Assembly (NCBI RefSeq): GCF_003003095.1
Contig: NZ_PVTT01000002.1
Span: 968,501 to 1,032,500, forward strand
From: Hasllibacter halocynthiae
Lineage (GTDB): Bacteria > Pseudomonadota > Alphaproteobacteria > Rhodobacterales > Rhodobacteraceae
Direction: 5' to 3'
Length of the DNA: 64,000 nucleotides
The notes beneath the pieces were generated by a model. The model had not been told where the DNA came from and did no database searches. It was given only the letters and a program-made list of their open reading frames with translations. This document shows, one piece after another, positions 8,551 to 17,013 of this stretch (positions are counted from its first letter, which is position 1; every line of letters starts with the position of its first letter). Position numbers and translations under genes: made by a program.

Positions 8551-10311
8551 ATGGCCATCCATACCAAGCGCGACGCGTTCGCGCGCGTCCTCTCCTTCGC
8601 GTTCTCGCGCTGGCGTCGTCAGCCCGGCCGGCTGGCGGCGACCGTCGCCCTCGTCCTCCTCGCCACGGCGGCGGACGTCGCGATCCCCGTCGCGACGGGC
8701 TGGCTGGTCGGGGCTGTGGCCGAACCGGCCGGCTCGCCCTGGAGGGCGCTCGCCCTGCTGCTGGCGCTGGGCGCGCTGTCCATCGGGGCGCGCATCGGCA
8801 GCTACTTCGTCATCATCGACTTCACGCTCGCCACCATGCGCGAGACCATCGCCGAGGTCTTCGCCCGGGTGCAGCGCCTGCCCACTGGCTGGCACGCGAA
8901 CGCCTTCGCGGGCGCGACGGTGCGCCGGATCACGCGGGGGGCCTGGGCGCTGGACGACCTCGCCGACCTTCTCTTCCTGGAGCTGGGTCCGGCGGTGGTC
9001 GTTCTGATCGGCACGGTCGCCACCCTGGCGGCCTTTCGGCCGGAGGCCGGGCTCCTGGCCCTTCTGGGCGCGTCCCTCTTCATCGCCGTCTCGCTTTCCA
9101 TGACGCTGGCCTGGGTCGCGCCCGCCGCGCGGCTGGCGAACGCGCAGGACAGCCGCATCTCGGGCGCGATCGCGGATGCGGTCACCTCGAACGCGGTGGT
9201 CAAGGCGCATGCATCCGAAGGGCGCGAGGACGTCCGCCTCGCGCGCATCACGGACAAGTGGTCCGCGCGCAGCCGGCGGACCTGGCGACGGGGCACGGCC
9301 ACGGGACTGGCGCAGGACACGGTCCTCTGGGCGCTCCGCGCAGCGGTGCTGGGCGCGGCGCTGCTGGCTTGGTCGCGCGGCCTCGCCGGCCCGGGCGAGG
9401 TGGCCTTCGCCGTCTCCGCCCTAGGGATGTTGCACGGCTACCTGCGCCAGATCGGCAGCCAGGTGCGGATGCTGCAGAAGGCGGTCAACGACGCCGAGGA
9501 GATGGTCGATATCATGGACGTCGCCCCCGAGGCCCCGGTCGCCCGCACCCCCGCGCGCGCCCTGCCGCGCTGCGCCGCCGCCCTCGCCTTCGAGCATGTC
9601 GGCTACGGCTACGACGGTGCGCCATCGCCTCTCTTCTCGAACCTTCACGTCGGGGTGCCGGCAGGGCAGAAGGTCGGGCTCGTCGGACGCTCGGGCTCGG
9701 GCAAGACGACCTTCGTCAAGCTGATCCAGCGCATCCACGAGGTGACGGAAGGGCGGATCACCCTGGGCGGTGTCGACATCGCCTCGGTCCGGCTCGACGA
9801 CCTGCGCCGCCACGTCGCCCTCGTCCCGCAGGAGCCGATCCTGTTCCATCGGAGCCTCGCCGAAAACATCGGCTACGCCCGCCCGGACGCCGGCATGGAC
9901 GCGGTGCGCGAGGCCGCCCGCCGCGCCGGGGCGCACGGGTTCATCGAACGGCTGCCCAAGGGCTACGGCACGGAGGTCGGCGAGCGGGGCGTGAAGCTCT
10001 CCGGGGGCGAGCGCCAGCGCGTCGCCATCGCCCGCGCCTTCCTGTCGGACGCGCCGGTCCTCGTCATGGACGAGGCGACCTCCTCGCTCGACTCGGAGGC
10101 CGAGGCCCGCGTCGCCGAGGCCGCCGAGCGTCTGATGGAGGGGCGCACGACCCTGGTGATCGCCCACCGCCTCGCCACGGTCGAGCGGATGGACCGGATC
10201 CTGGTCTTCGATCGGGGCCGCATCGTCGAGGACGGCCCCCCGGCCGAGTTGATGGCGCGCGACGGAGGTCTCTACCGCGCGCTGCGGGACCGACAGACCC
10301 TCGCGGCCTAG
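8551..10311 (+). CDS. ABC-type exporter, fused permease and ATPase
   Basis: A 586-residue half-transporter of the MsbA/multidrug type. The N-terminal membrane domain (about residues 20-320) contains several hydrophobic spans; the nucleotide-binding domain follows. Walker A GRSGSGKTT is near residue 380, LSGGERQR near 483, Walker B VLVMDEATSSLDSE near 503 and the His switch in VIAHRLATV. It would act as a homodimer exporting lipid, peptide or drug; cargo unknown. It ends in a CTAG shared with the convergent engB stop. The short leader ORF upstream suggests regulated expression. Confidence 0.9.
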   Translation: MAIHTKRDAFARVLSFAFSRWRRQPGRLAATVALVLLATAADVAIPVATGWLVGAVAEPAGSPWRALALLLALGALSIGARIGSYFVIIDFTLATMRETIAEVFARVQRLPTGWHANAFAGATVRRITRGAWALDDLADLLFLELGPAVVVLIGTVATLAAFRPEAGLLALLGASLFIAVSLSMTLAWVAPAARLANAQDSRISGAIADAVTSNAVVKAHASEGREDVRLARITDKWSARSRRTWRRGTATGLAQDTVLWALRAAVLGAALLAWSRGLAGPGEVAFAVSALGMLHGYLRQIGSQVRMLQKAVNDAEEMVDIMDVAPEAPVARTPARALPRCAAALAFEHVGYGYDGAPSPLFSNLHVGVPAGQKVGLVGRSGSGKTTFVKLIQRIHEVTEGRITLGGVDIASVRLDDLRRHVALVPQEPILFHRSLAENIGYARPDAGMDAVREAARRAGAHGFIERLPKGYGTEVGERGVKLSGGERQRVAIARAFLSDAPVLVMDEATSSLDSEAEARVAEAAERLMEGRTTLVIAHRLATVERMDRILVFDRGRIVEDGPPAELMARDGGLYRALRDRQTLAA

Positions 10312-10958
10312 TCCGCGAGGCCCATGATCGCCGCGCGCAGGGCCGGCACCCCCTCGCCGGTCTCGGACGAGGTCAGGATGATCTCCGGAAAGGCCGCGGG
10401 GTGCCGGTTCAGGGCATCCCGCGTCCGCTCCAGTGCGGCGTCCCGGTCGCGGGCCTTACCCTTGTCCGCCTTGGTCACGACCGCCTGGAAAGGTACGGCG
10501 GCCTTGTCGAGCAGGCCCATGATCCCCTCGTCGACCGGCTTGGCCCCGTGGCGCCCGTCGATCAGCACGAAGGCCCTTTTCAGGTTGGGCCGCCCGGTCA
10601 GGTATGCCTTCAAGAGGCGCTGCCACTTCTCCTTCACCGCCACGGGGGCCTCGGCGAAGCCATAGCCCGGCAGGTCCACCAGATAATGGCTGGCGGCGAC
10701 GGTGAAGAAGTTGATCTCTTGCGTGCGGCCCGGCGTGTTCGACGCCCGCGCCAGTGCGCGTCGGCCGGTCAGCGCGTTGATCAACGTCGACTTCCCCACG
10801 TTCGAGCGGCCGGCCATGCATACCTCCGCCCGGTCCGGGGGCGGCAGGCCGTCCATCGCGACGACGCCCTTCAGGAACTCGGCCTTGGAGAGGAGGACGC
10901 GCGCCTCCTCCGCCTGGGCGGGCGCGGGCTCCCCGGCAAGGGGGAAGGGCAGCCTCAC
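10308..10958 (-). CDS. engB: ribosome biogenesis GTPase EngB (YihA)
   Basis: A 216-residue circularly compact GTPase needed for 50S subunit assembly. G1 GRSNVGKST is at residues 50-58, the switch I Thr lies in NTPGRTQEINFF, G3 is DLPGYG and G4 is TKAD. The GTG start at 10958 gives the family length and overlaps the MOSC gene stop as GTGA. It follows yidC and the MOSC gene in what looks like one minus-strand operon. Confidence 0.92.
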   Translation of the reverse strand: MRLPFPLAGEPAPAQAEEARVLLSKAEFLKGVVAMDGLPPPDRAEVCMAGRSNVGKSTLINALTGRRALARASNTPGRTQEINFFTVAASHYLVDLPGYGFAEAPVAVKEKWQRLLKAYLTGRPNLKRAFVLIDGRHGAKPVDEGIMGLLDKAAVPFQAVVTKADKGKARDRDAALERTRDALNRHPAAFPEIILTSSETGEGVPALRAAIMGLAD

Positions 10959-11692
10959 GCCGCCACCGGGTCGTTCATGGCGACCTCGCCCCCATGGATC
11001 ACCCGCGCGTGGATGCCGAACGCCGCCTCGCCCCGCAGGCGCCGCATCGCGCCCATCGTATCGGCATCGCGACGTCCCGTCGCCGGATCGGCCTCGGTGG
11101 CGCGGCAGCGAAGGATCGGCTCGACCCCTTCCAGCACCGCCCCGCCCACGCGGAATCGGCGGCCGATCCAAGCGTCCTCGCCGAACGCCGCCGCCCCGTC
11201 CACCCACAGGTTCCCGCGGAACCGGCGCGGATCCAGCGCGCGGCCCGCGGCCTCGGACAGCGCAGCCAGCGAGGCGGTCGAGTGGACCGACACCGTCGGC
11301 ATGGACGCGTCCGTCATGCCCTGTCCCTCCGCCCGAATCAGCGCGGCCGGGCCGGGCCGTCCCTCGGCATAGAGGGGTCGCGCCCATTCGATCAGGCGCT
11401 CGCCTTCGGCGTCCGGGTCGAACCGCAAGTCCGGCCGGTCCGGGTGGCGAAGGGTCATGCGGCGCGCCTCCTCGTCCCATTCGGCGCCGATGGCCATCAG
11501 CGCCGGCGACTTGGCCCCGCGCCCGAAGTTGCGGCAGGCGGCCCAGCCCGCGCCCTTGATCCGGGCGCCCTCGTCCGCCACGGCCCAGTGGCGATCCCAG
11601 GGCATGGTTCGGCCGCCCTCCAGGCGGACGCGGTTCAGCGCCTCGGCCCCGTGCCCCTTGATCGGGTGCCGCCAGAGTGCCGCGACCCTCAT
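10955..11692 (-). CDS. MOSC-domain protein
   Basis: A 245-residue protein with an N-terminal MOSC beta-barrel block (RVAALWRHPIKGHGAEAL, family form YPVKG) and a C-terminal MOSC core. The core contains FRGNLWVDG, GGAVLEGVEPILRCRAT and DPATGRRD, where the conserved Cys would handle molybdenum cofactor or sulfur. MOSC proteins relate to the C-terminus of Moco sulfurase. It overlaps yidC as ATGA and engB as GTGA, so it is translationally coupled. Substrate unknown. Confidence 0.85.
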   Translation of the reverse strand: MRVAALWRHPIKGHGAEALNRVRLEGGRTMPWDRHWAVADEGARIKGAGWAACRNFGRGAKSPALMAIGAEWDEEARRMTLRHPDRPDLRFDPDAEGERLIEWARPLYAEGRPGPAALIRAEGQGMTDASMPTVSVHSTASLAALSEAAGRALDPRRFRGNLWVDGAAAFGEDAWIGRRFRVGGAVLEGVEPILRCRATEADPATGRRDADTMGAMRRLRGEAAFGIHARVIHGGEVAMNDPVAA

Positions 11693-13584
11693 TTTCCCGA
11701 AGGCGGCCCGGCCTCGTTCGCGACCTTCCGCTTGCGAAACCCCTCGCGGATGTTGCCGAACACGTCCGGCCTCATCCCCTGGCTGCGCATGATGAGGTAC
11801 TGCTGCGTGAAGGTGATCGTGTTGTTCGCGATCCAGTACACGACCAGCCCCGACGCGAAGCCGCCCAGCATGAACATGAACACCCAAGGCAGCCACGCGA
11901 AGACCATCGCCTGCGTGGGGTCCGTCGGTGCCGGGTTCAGCTTCTGCTGCAGCCACATCGAGATGCCCAGCAGAAGCGGCAGGATGCCGATGAAGACGAG
12001 GGCGAGGATCGTCCCCGGCTCGGGCGCGCCGTAGGGCAGCAGGCCGAAGAGGTTGAAGATCGAGGTCGGGTCGGGCGCGCTGAGATCCTGGAACGGCCCG
12101 AAGAAGGGCGCGTGCCGCAACTCGAGCGTGACGAAGATCACCTTGTAGAGCGAGAAGAAGATCGGGATCTGCACCAACAGGGGAAGGCAGCCCGCGGCGG
12201 GGTTCACCTTCTTCTCGCGGTACATCTTCATCATCTCCTGCTGGAGCTTCTGGCGGTCGTCACCGGCCCGCTCCTTGACCTTCTCCATCTCGGGCTGGAG
12301 CTCCTTCATCTTCGCCATGGAGACATAGGACTTGTAGGCGAGCGGCAGCAGGATCGCCTTGATGATCAAGGTCAGCACGATGATCGCCACGCCCATGTTG
12401 CCGATGGCGAGGTTCAACTCGTGCAGGACGAAGAAGATCGGCTTGGTGAGGAAGAAGAACCAGCCCCAGTCGATGCTGTCGAGGAAGCCGTAGATGCCCG
12501 CCTCCGTCCCGAAGAGGCCGTAGCGCAGGCTCTCGCCGAAGCCTTCGAGGTCGCGGCCGGCCTCGTACTCCCGGATGGTCTCCCATTCCTTCGCGCCGGC
12601 GAAGAGGCGCATCGTCGTCGCGCCCGTCTCGCCCGGGGCCACGCTGAGGGTCGGCAGCCGGGCCTCGGCGGTGCGGATGTCGGCGTTGGGGACGTATTTC
12701 GCGACGCTGAGGAAGGGGCCGTCCTCGGGGATGAGGGTGGTCATCCAGTACTGGTCGGTGAAGCCGATCCAGCCGGCCTCGCCGACTTCGATGGGCTCGG
12801 TGCCGCCGCCTTCGCGGGGGTCGGAGGGGAAATCCTCCATGTCGTCGTAGTCGATCTCCTCGAGCTCGCCGTCGCTCATGCGGACGACGCCCTCGTGGAG
12901 GATGAAGAAGCCCCGCAGGTCGGCGGGCAACCCCTCGCGCGCGATGAGCCCGTAGGGCGCGAGCGCGACGGGGGCGTCCGTGGCGTTGGCGACCTCCTGC
13001 CGGACGGTGAACATGAAGTCCTCGTCCACCGCGATCGTCCGCCGGAAGATCAGGCCGGCGCCGTTGTCCCATTCCAGGACCACGGGGGCCTCCGGCGTCA
13101 GCGCTTCGCCCGAGACGAGGCGCCAGGGCGTCGCGGGCCCGGGAACGGCCTCCGTGCCGAGCGCGGCCGTGGGGGCCCAGCCGAAGAGGGCGTAGTAGCT
13201 GCCGACGTCCTCCACCGGCGACAGGAGGCGCACGAGCGGCGAGTCCTCGTCCAGCGTCTCGCGGTACTGGGTAAGTTCGAGGTCATCGATCCGCCCCCCC
13301 GCGAGGTTGATCGAGCCGGTCAGCTCGGGCGTCGCGATGGGCACGCGGGGCGCCCCGGGCGCGGGCGGCGCGCCTGCGCCCGCCTGAGCCGGAGCCCCCG
13401 GCCCCTCGACCGGGCCGGGGGTCGGGGCGACCCCGTCCACGCCGACCTGAGCAGCCGGGACGGGCGCCTCGGGGGGAAGCTCCTCCTCGGGGGTGGCGGG
13501 GGGGAAGAAGACGAACCACACCAGCAGGACCAGCGTCGAGAGCACGGTCGCCACGATCAGGTTGCGGTTGTTGTTCTCTTCCAT
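11689..13584 (-). CDS. yidC: membrane protein insertase YidC
   Basis: A 631-residue inner-membrane insertase that works alone or with SecYEG. An N-terminal span is at about residues 8-29, then a Pro/Ala-rich linker and the large periplasmic P1 domain (about 85-370). The conserved C-terminal membrane core follows, including the GWGWFF-like segment, VKERAGDDRQKLQQEMM, AGCLPLLVQIPIFFSLYKV and the last span with VVYWIANNTITFTQQ. No clear ribosome-binding site is visible before the ATG at 13584. It follows an inserted GGDEF/EAL gene in place of the usual direct yidD neighbour. Confidence 0.95.
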   Translation of the reverse strand: MEENNNRNLIVATVLSTLVLLVWFVFFPPATPEEELPPEAPVPAAQVGVDGVAPTPGPVEGPGAPAQAGAGAPPAPGAPRVPIATPELTGSINLAGGRIDDLELTQYRETLDEDSPLVRLLSPVEDVGSYYALFGWAPTAALGTEAVPGPATPWRLVSGEALTPEAPVVLEWDNGAGLIFRRTIAVDEDFMFTVRQEVANATDAPVALAPYGLIAREGLPADLRGFFILHEGVVRMSDGELEEIDYDDMEDFPSDPREGGGTEPIEVGEAGWIGFTDQYWMTTLIPEDGPFLSVAKYVPNADIRTAEARLPTLSVAPGETGATTMRLFAGAKEWETIREYEAGRDLEGFGESLRYGLFGTEAGIYGFLDSIDWGWFFFLTKPIFFVLHELNLAIGNMGVAIIVLTLIIKAILLPLAYKSYVSMAKMKELQPEMEKVKERAGDDRQKLQQEMMKMYREKKVNPAAGCLPLLVQIPIFFSLYKVIFVTLELRHAPFFGPFQDLSAPDPTSIFNLFGLLPYGAPEPGTILALVFIGILPLLLGISMWLQQKLNPAPTDPTQAMVFAWLPWVFMFMLGGFASGLVVYWIANNTITFTQQYLIMRSQGMRPDVFGNIREGFRKRKVANEAGPPSGK

Positions 13585-13679
13585 GGGGAGGACGCCGGTG
13601 CTTTCAGGGAATCGCCGCCTTCAACCGACCGGGGACCGGAAGGTCAAGGGTACGGCCGCCGCGGAGGTCGCCGCCCCGC

Positions 13680-15158
13680 CTATGTAGCATGGCCGACGCG
13701 GGGCAGGTTGGCCAGGGCGGCGGCGCGGGCGGCGATCCAGCCCGGAACGGCGTCCGCGGGCATGGGGCGGGCGACGCCGAAGCCCTGCACCGCGTCACAG
13801 CCGAGCTGCGACAGGACGGCCAGCTCTTCCGGCGTCTCGGCGCCCTCGGCCACGGTGGCGAGGTCGAGCCGTGCTGCCATCTCGACGATGGCGGCGACCA
13901 TCCGCCGCTGGCCGTCGTCGCTGTCGAGCCGGGCGACGAAGCTGCGGTCGATCTTCAGGCGGCGTATCGAGAAGCGGCGGATGACCCCGATCGACGCTTG
14001 CCCGGTGCCGAAGTCGTCGAGGTCGACGCCGCAGCCCATCGCGGCGATCTCGGCGAGATTGCGGCAGATCACGTCGTCCTCCGTCCCCGCAACCACCGTC
14101 TCGAGAACCTCGACCGCGAGGCGGCCGGGCGTCAGGCCCCACCCGTCCAGCGCGTGCGCGATCCGTGCCGGCAGGGTGGGGTCGGCCAGCTCTGGCCCGG
14201 AGACGTTGATCCCGACCTGCGGCACGCGCACCCCGGCGCGGTCCCATCCCGCCAGCGCCTCGAGCGCTTGGTCGAGCATCTTGTCGCCGAGCCTGGGAAG
14301 AAGGCCCGCCCGCTCGAGCTCGGGGAGGAATTCGGATGGGGGGAGGGGGCCGCGGACGGGGTGCCGCCATCGCGCGAGCGTCTCGAAGCCGGAGGGCATC
14401 CCCGTGCCGGTATCGATCTGCGGCTGGAACCACGGGACGATCTCGCCCCGCTCGAGCGCGCGCGCGGCAGCGCCGGCTCGTGCGTCCCGGCCGCGACGCT
14501 CGCAACCCATCCGGGGGGTGAACGAGCGGGTCGCGCCCGGTCCGGCCAGCACGGCCTCGTCGGCGGCGATCTCGGCCGCCTCGATCATGGCCGCGCCCGT
14601 GCGGGCGCCGGCATCCTCGCCGCACAGCCCCACGGAAGCGCTGAGCTGGAGGGTCCGCCCCCCGATCGGCAGCCCGCGCGCGACGGCCGATTGCATCCGG
14701 CCGGCGAGGCGCAGCAAGGCCTCCGTGTCCGTATGGCGGGCAGACGCCAGCGCGACGGCGTGACTTCCGTCCTCCAGCCGGGCGACGACGTCGTCCGAGC
14801 GGCACGTGGCGCGCAGCCGCTCGCCCACCATGGGCGCGATCTCGCCAGCGTCGCGCCGGCCGACGCGATGCGACGCGCGGGGCAGGTCGTCCACCACGAC
14901 GACGAAGCAGGCGGTCCGTCCCTCGCCCCCGGCGCGGAGCGCCTCCTCAAGCCGGACCTCGATCAGGGCGCGTCCTTCCAGCGGCGGGACGTGTGGCCGG
15001 CGAGGCCGTGCCAGGAGCGCGGCACCCGCCAGGCTCGCCCCGCCCAGGGCCGCTGCGCCGCCGAAATGCTGCGCCGCGAGCGCAGCGATCGGCGCAAGCG
15101 CGACCAGCAGTAGGCGCCGCGGCGGGATCCGCTGCGGCGTCAGGCTTGGAACTGTCAT
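13680..15158 (-). CDS. membrane-anchored GGDEF/EAL protein, probable c-di-GMP phosphodiesterase
   Basis: A 492-residue protein. Two short hydrophobic segments at about residues 15-50 could anchor it. A degenerate GGDEF domain (about 62-215) reads LEDGSHAV where an active cyclase has RxGGDEF, so cyclase activity is unlikely. The EAL domain (about 235-480) keeps the key residues: FETLARW (the EAL motif as ETL), GINVSG, VEVLET, LDDFGTG, LKIDRSF, AEGAET and QGFG. It is therefore predicted to hydrolyse c-di-GMP. It lies between yidC and yidD, an unexpected place. Confidence 0.85.
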   Translation of the reverse strand: MTVPSLTPQRIPPRRLLLVALAPIAALAAQHFGGAAALGGASLAGAALLARPRRPHVPPLEGRALIEVRLEEALRAGGEGRTACFVVVVDDLPRASHRVGRRDAGEIAPMVGERLRATCRSDDVVARLEDGSHAVALASARHTDTEALLRLAGRMQSAVARGLPIGGRTLQLSASVGLCGEDAGARTGAAMIEAAEIAADEAVLAGPGATRSFTPRMGCERRGRDARAGAAARALERGEIVPWFQPQIDTGTGMPSGFETLARWRHPVRGPLPPSEFLPELERAGLLPRLGDKMLDQALEALAGWDRAGVRVPQVGINVSGPELADPTLPARIAHALDGWGLTPGRLAVEVLETVVAGTEDDVICRNLAEIAAMGCGVDLDDFGTGQASIGVIRRFSIRRLKIDRSFVARLDSDDGQRRMVAAIVEMAARLDLATVAEGAETPEELAVLSQLGCDAVQGFGVARPMPADAVPGWIAARAAALANLPRVGHAT

Positions 15159-15208
15159 GGCGGGCCTCCCTCCGGCGAGGCCCTAGCGCGGAACCTGTGG
15201 AGGTTCCG

Positions 15209-15442
15209 TTAACGGGGCCGTCTTTCCGGCACCGGATCCCAGCCGTGCCCCCCGAGCGGATGGCAGCGCAGCAGCCGCCGGAAGGTCAGCCACCCGCCCC
15301 TTAGCGCGCCGTGCATCTCCAGCGCCTCCAGCGCATAGGCCGAGCAGGTCGGCTGATAGCGGCACGAGAAGCCCACGAGCGGGGAGAAGGTCGCGCGGTA
15401 GAGATGTACCGGCGCGGCGAGGATACGCGCGCCCCAGGTCAT
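15209..15442 (-). CDS. yidD: membrane protein insertion efficiency factor YidD
   Basis: A 77-residue protein with the family core ([22 protein letters not shown], then [14 protein letters not shown]). It contains the paired Cys of CRYQPTCS and an N-terminal amphipathic helix that peripherally binds the inner membrane. It overlaps rnpA by four bases (ATGA). YidD assists insertion of membrane proteins with YidC. Confidence 0.92.
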   Translation of the reverse strand: MTWGARILAAPVHLYRATFSPLVGFSCRYQPTCSAYALEALEMHGALRGGWLTFRRLLRCHPLGGHGWDPVPERRPR

Positions 15443-15786
15443 CCGTGCACCTTCGCCAGGGCGTCGCGGACATCCGCCAGAAGCGCGTCGAACGGCCGCG
15501 CCGCCGTAGCCCCGAGGCGGCCGATCAGCACGTAGTCGAAACCCTCGCGCGCGAGGGGCCTCAGCGCCAGCCTCGCCGCCTCGCGGAGGCGTCGCTTGGC
15601 GCGGTTGCGAGCGACTGCATTCCCGACCTTCCTCGAGCAGGTGAAGCCGACGCGCGCGCCGTTGCCGTCGCCGCGATCACGGGCCTGGAGGGTGAAGGAA
15701 GGCGTCCCGGCCCGCCGGGCCCGCGCGGCGAGAAGGAAGTCCCGGCGCTTCGAGATGGAGGGAAGGGGGGTCTTCTGGTCCGGCAA
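15439..15786 (-). CDS. rnpA: ribonuclease P protein component
   Basis: A 115-residue basic protein that joins the RNase P RNA in maturing tRNA 5' ends. The signature is [16 protein letters not shown] in its C-terminal half, after [14 protein letters not shown]. There is no ATG near the expected start; TTG at 15786 is preceded by GGAGG at 15792-15796 with five bases between, giving [19 protein letters not shown]. Known alphaproteobacterial RnpA proteins begin close to the [13 protein letters not shown] segment, so this start is convincing. It sits between rpmH and yidD. Confidence 0.88.
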   Translation of the reverse strand: MPDQKTPLPSISKRRDFLLAARARRAGTPSFTLQARDRGDGNGARVGFTCSRKVGNAVARNRAKRRLREAARLALRPLAREGFDYVLIGRLGATAARPFDALLADVRDALAKVHG

Positions 15787-15869
15787 GTCGTCCTCCGACG
15801 TGCCGGGGGCGCCCGCGGCCTCTGCCGGGGTGCCCTCGGGTCGTTCGGCGCCCCGGGCGGGGCGGGCGC

Positions 15870-16004
15870 TCAGGCGCTCAGGCGCTTGCGGCCCTGCGCC
15901 CGGCGGGCATTGAGGATCTTGCGGCCGGCCTTGGTCGCCATGCGCGCGCGAAAGCCGTGGCGGCGCTTGCGGACGAGGTTCGACGGCTGGAATGTGCGCT
16001 TCAT
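15870..16004 (-). CDS. rpmH: 50S ribosomal protein L34
   Basis: A 44-residue, highly basic protein: [20 protein letters not shown], then a [21 protein letters not shown] segment ending SA. This is the standard L34 sequence and length. It heads the minus-strand rpmH-rnpA-yidD cluster and has a strong promoter about 75 bases upstream. In many bacteria this cluster is near the replication origin, but no dnaA gene or origin is visible here. Confidence 0.97.
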   Translation of the reverse strand: MKRTFQPSNLVRKRRHGFRARMATKAGRKILNARRAQGRKRLSA

Positions 16005-16075
16005 GATCTCTCTCCGGGGCCGGGGGCCGGCGGATATCCCGTGGGATCACGCCCGCCCGTCATTTCGAAAGTCGC

Positions 16076-16104
16076 TCACTAGAGCCCGCATGCCATCGTG
16101 TCAA
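16076..16104 (-). promoter_or_regulatory. sigma70-type promoter of rpmH
   Basis: On the minus strand, TTGACA (16104-16099) is separated by exactly 17 bases from TAGTGA (16081-16076). The -35 is a perfect match. Transcription would begin near 16070, about 65 bases before the rpmH start. Confidence 0.65.
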
Positions 16105-16281
16105 CGGCCGCGAGCGCCGGCAGGGCGCGCCGAAGCCGGTGTCGCGCCGCCCGATCCGTGCGGGCGCGGCCGTAACACTTCCCTGGCGGCATCAACGCGG
16201 CGTGAAAGGGGTATCGGAGGCCGTGCGCGATGGGCATCTCACCGGGAACTGCTAGCGCGGCGCAAGGAAGGCGAGGCGATC

Positions 16282-17010
16282 ATGACGACCCGAACCGATG
16301 CGAAGGGCAGCCTGGCCCGGCGCCTTCCCCTCCTCGCGGTGATCCTCGCGGCGGTTCTGGGCGCGTTCTTCCTGCGCGGCCATCTCTCCTTCGACGCCCT
16401 CGCCGAGAACCGCGAGCGCCTCCTGGCCTTCCGGGATGCGAACTACGCCTTCGCCGCGCTCGCCTTCCTCGGCCTCTACGTCGCCGTCGTGGCTTTCTCG
16501 CTGCCCGGGGCGACGGTGATGACGCTTGCGGGGGGGTTCCTCTTCGGGATTCTCCCGGGCGCCCTCTTCAACGTCCTCGCCGCCACGACCGGCGCCACGG
16601 GCATCTTCCTCGCCGCGCGGCTCGGCCTCGGCGACCGGCTAGCGGCGCGGATGAACGCCTCCGAAGGGATCGCGGGGCGGATCAAGGCTGGGATCGACGC
16701 GAACCAGTGGGAGACGCTCTTCCTCGTCCGCCTCGTCCCGGCGGTGCCCTTCTTCGTCGCCAACGTCCTGCCGGCCCTCTTCGGGGTGCCGCTCTGGCGC
16801 TACGTCGTCACGACGTTCCTCGGGATCGTGCCGGGCACGGTGGTCCTCACCTCCGTCGGCGCGGGGCTGGGCGAGGTCTTCGCCAAGGGCGAGACCCCCG
16901 ACCTCGGGATCGTCTTCCAGCCGCACGTCCTCCTGCCGATCCTGGGGCTCTGCCTCCTCGCGGCGCTTCCCATCCTCCTCAAGGCCGTGCGCGGCCGGAA
17001 AGGGCTCTGA
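16282..17010 (+). CDS. VTT-domain (TVP38/TMEM64, DedA-like) membrane protein
   Basis: A 242-residue membrane protein. There is one N-terminal span (about 14-32), then a domain matching the VTT/SNARE-associated family, with FSLPGATVMTLAGGFLFG and LVRLVPAVPFFVANVLPALFG as the re-entrant signature segments. A final span lies before a short basic tail. Related bacterial proteins are linked to lipid scrambling or membrane homeostasis. It is followed after three bases by a flavin disulfide oxidoreductase, a pairing that suggests joint function. Confidence 0.85.
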   Translation: MTTRTDAKGSLARRLPLLAVILAAVLGAFFLRGHLSFDALAENRERLLAFRDANYAFAALAFLGLYVAVVAFSLPGATVMTLAGGFLFGILPGALFNVLAATTGATGIFLAARLGLGDRLAARMNASEGIAGRIKAGIDANQWETLFLVRLVPAVPFFVANVLPALFGVPLWRYVVTTFLGIVPGTVVLTSVGAGLGEVFAKGETPDLGIVFQPHVLLPILGLCLLAALPILLKAVRGRKGL

Positions 17011-17013
17011 GCC

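Noticed and set aside
11677..14763. A 1028-codon open frame on the plus strand
   Set aside because: It lies antisense to yidC and the EAL gene. Its Arg/His/Asp-rich translation matches no family and is an effect of high GC content.
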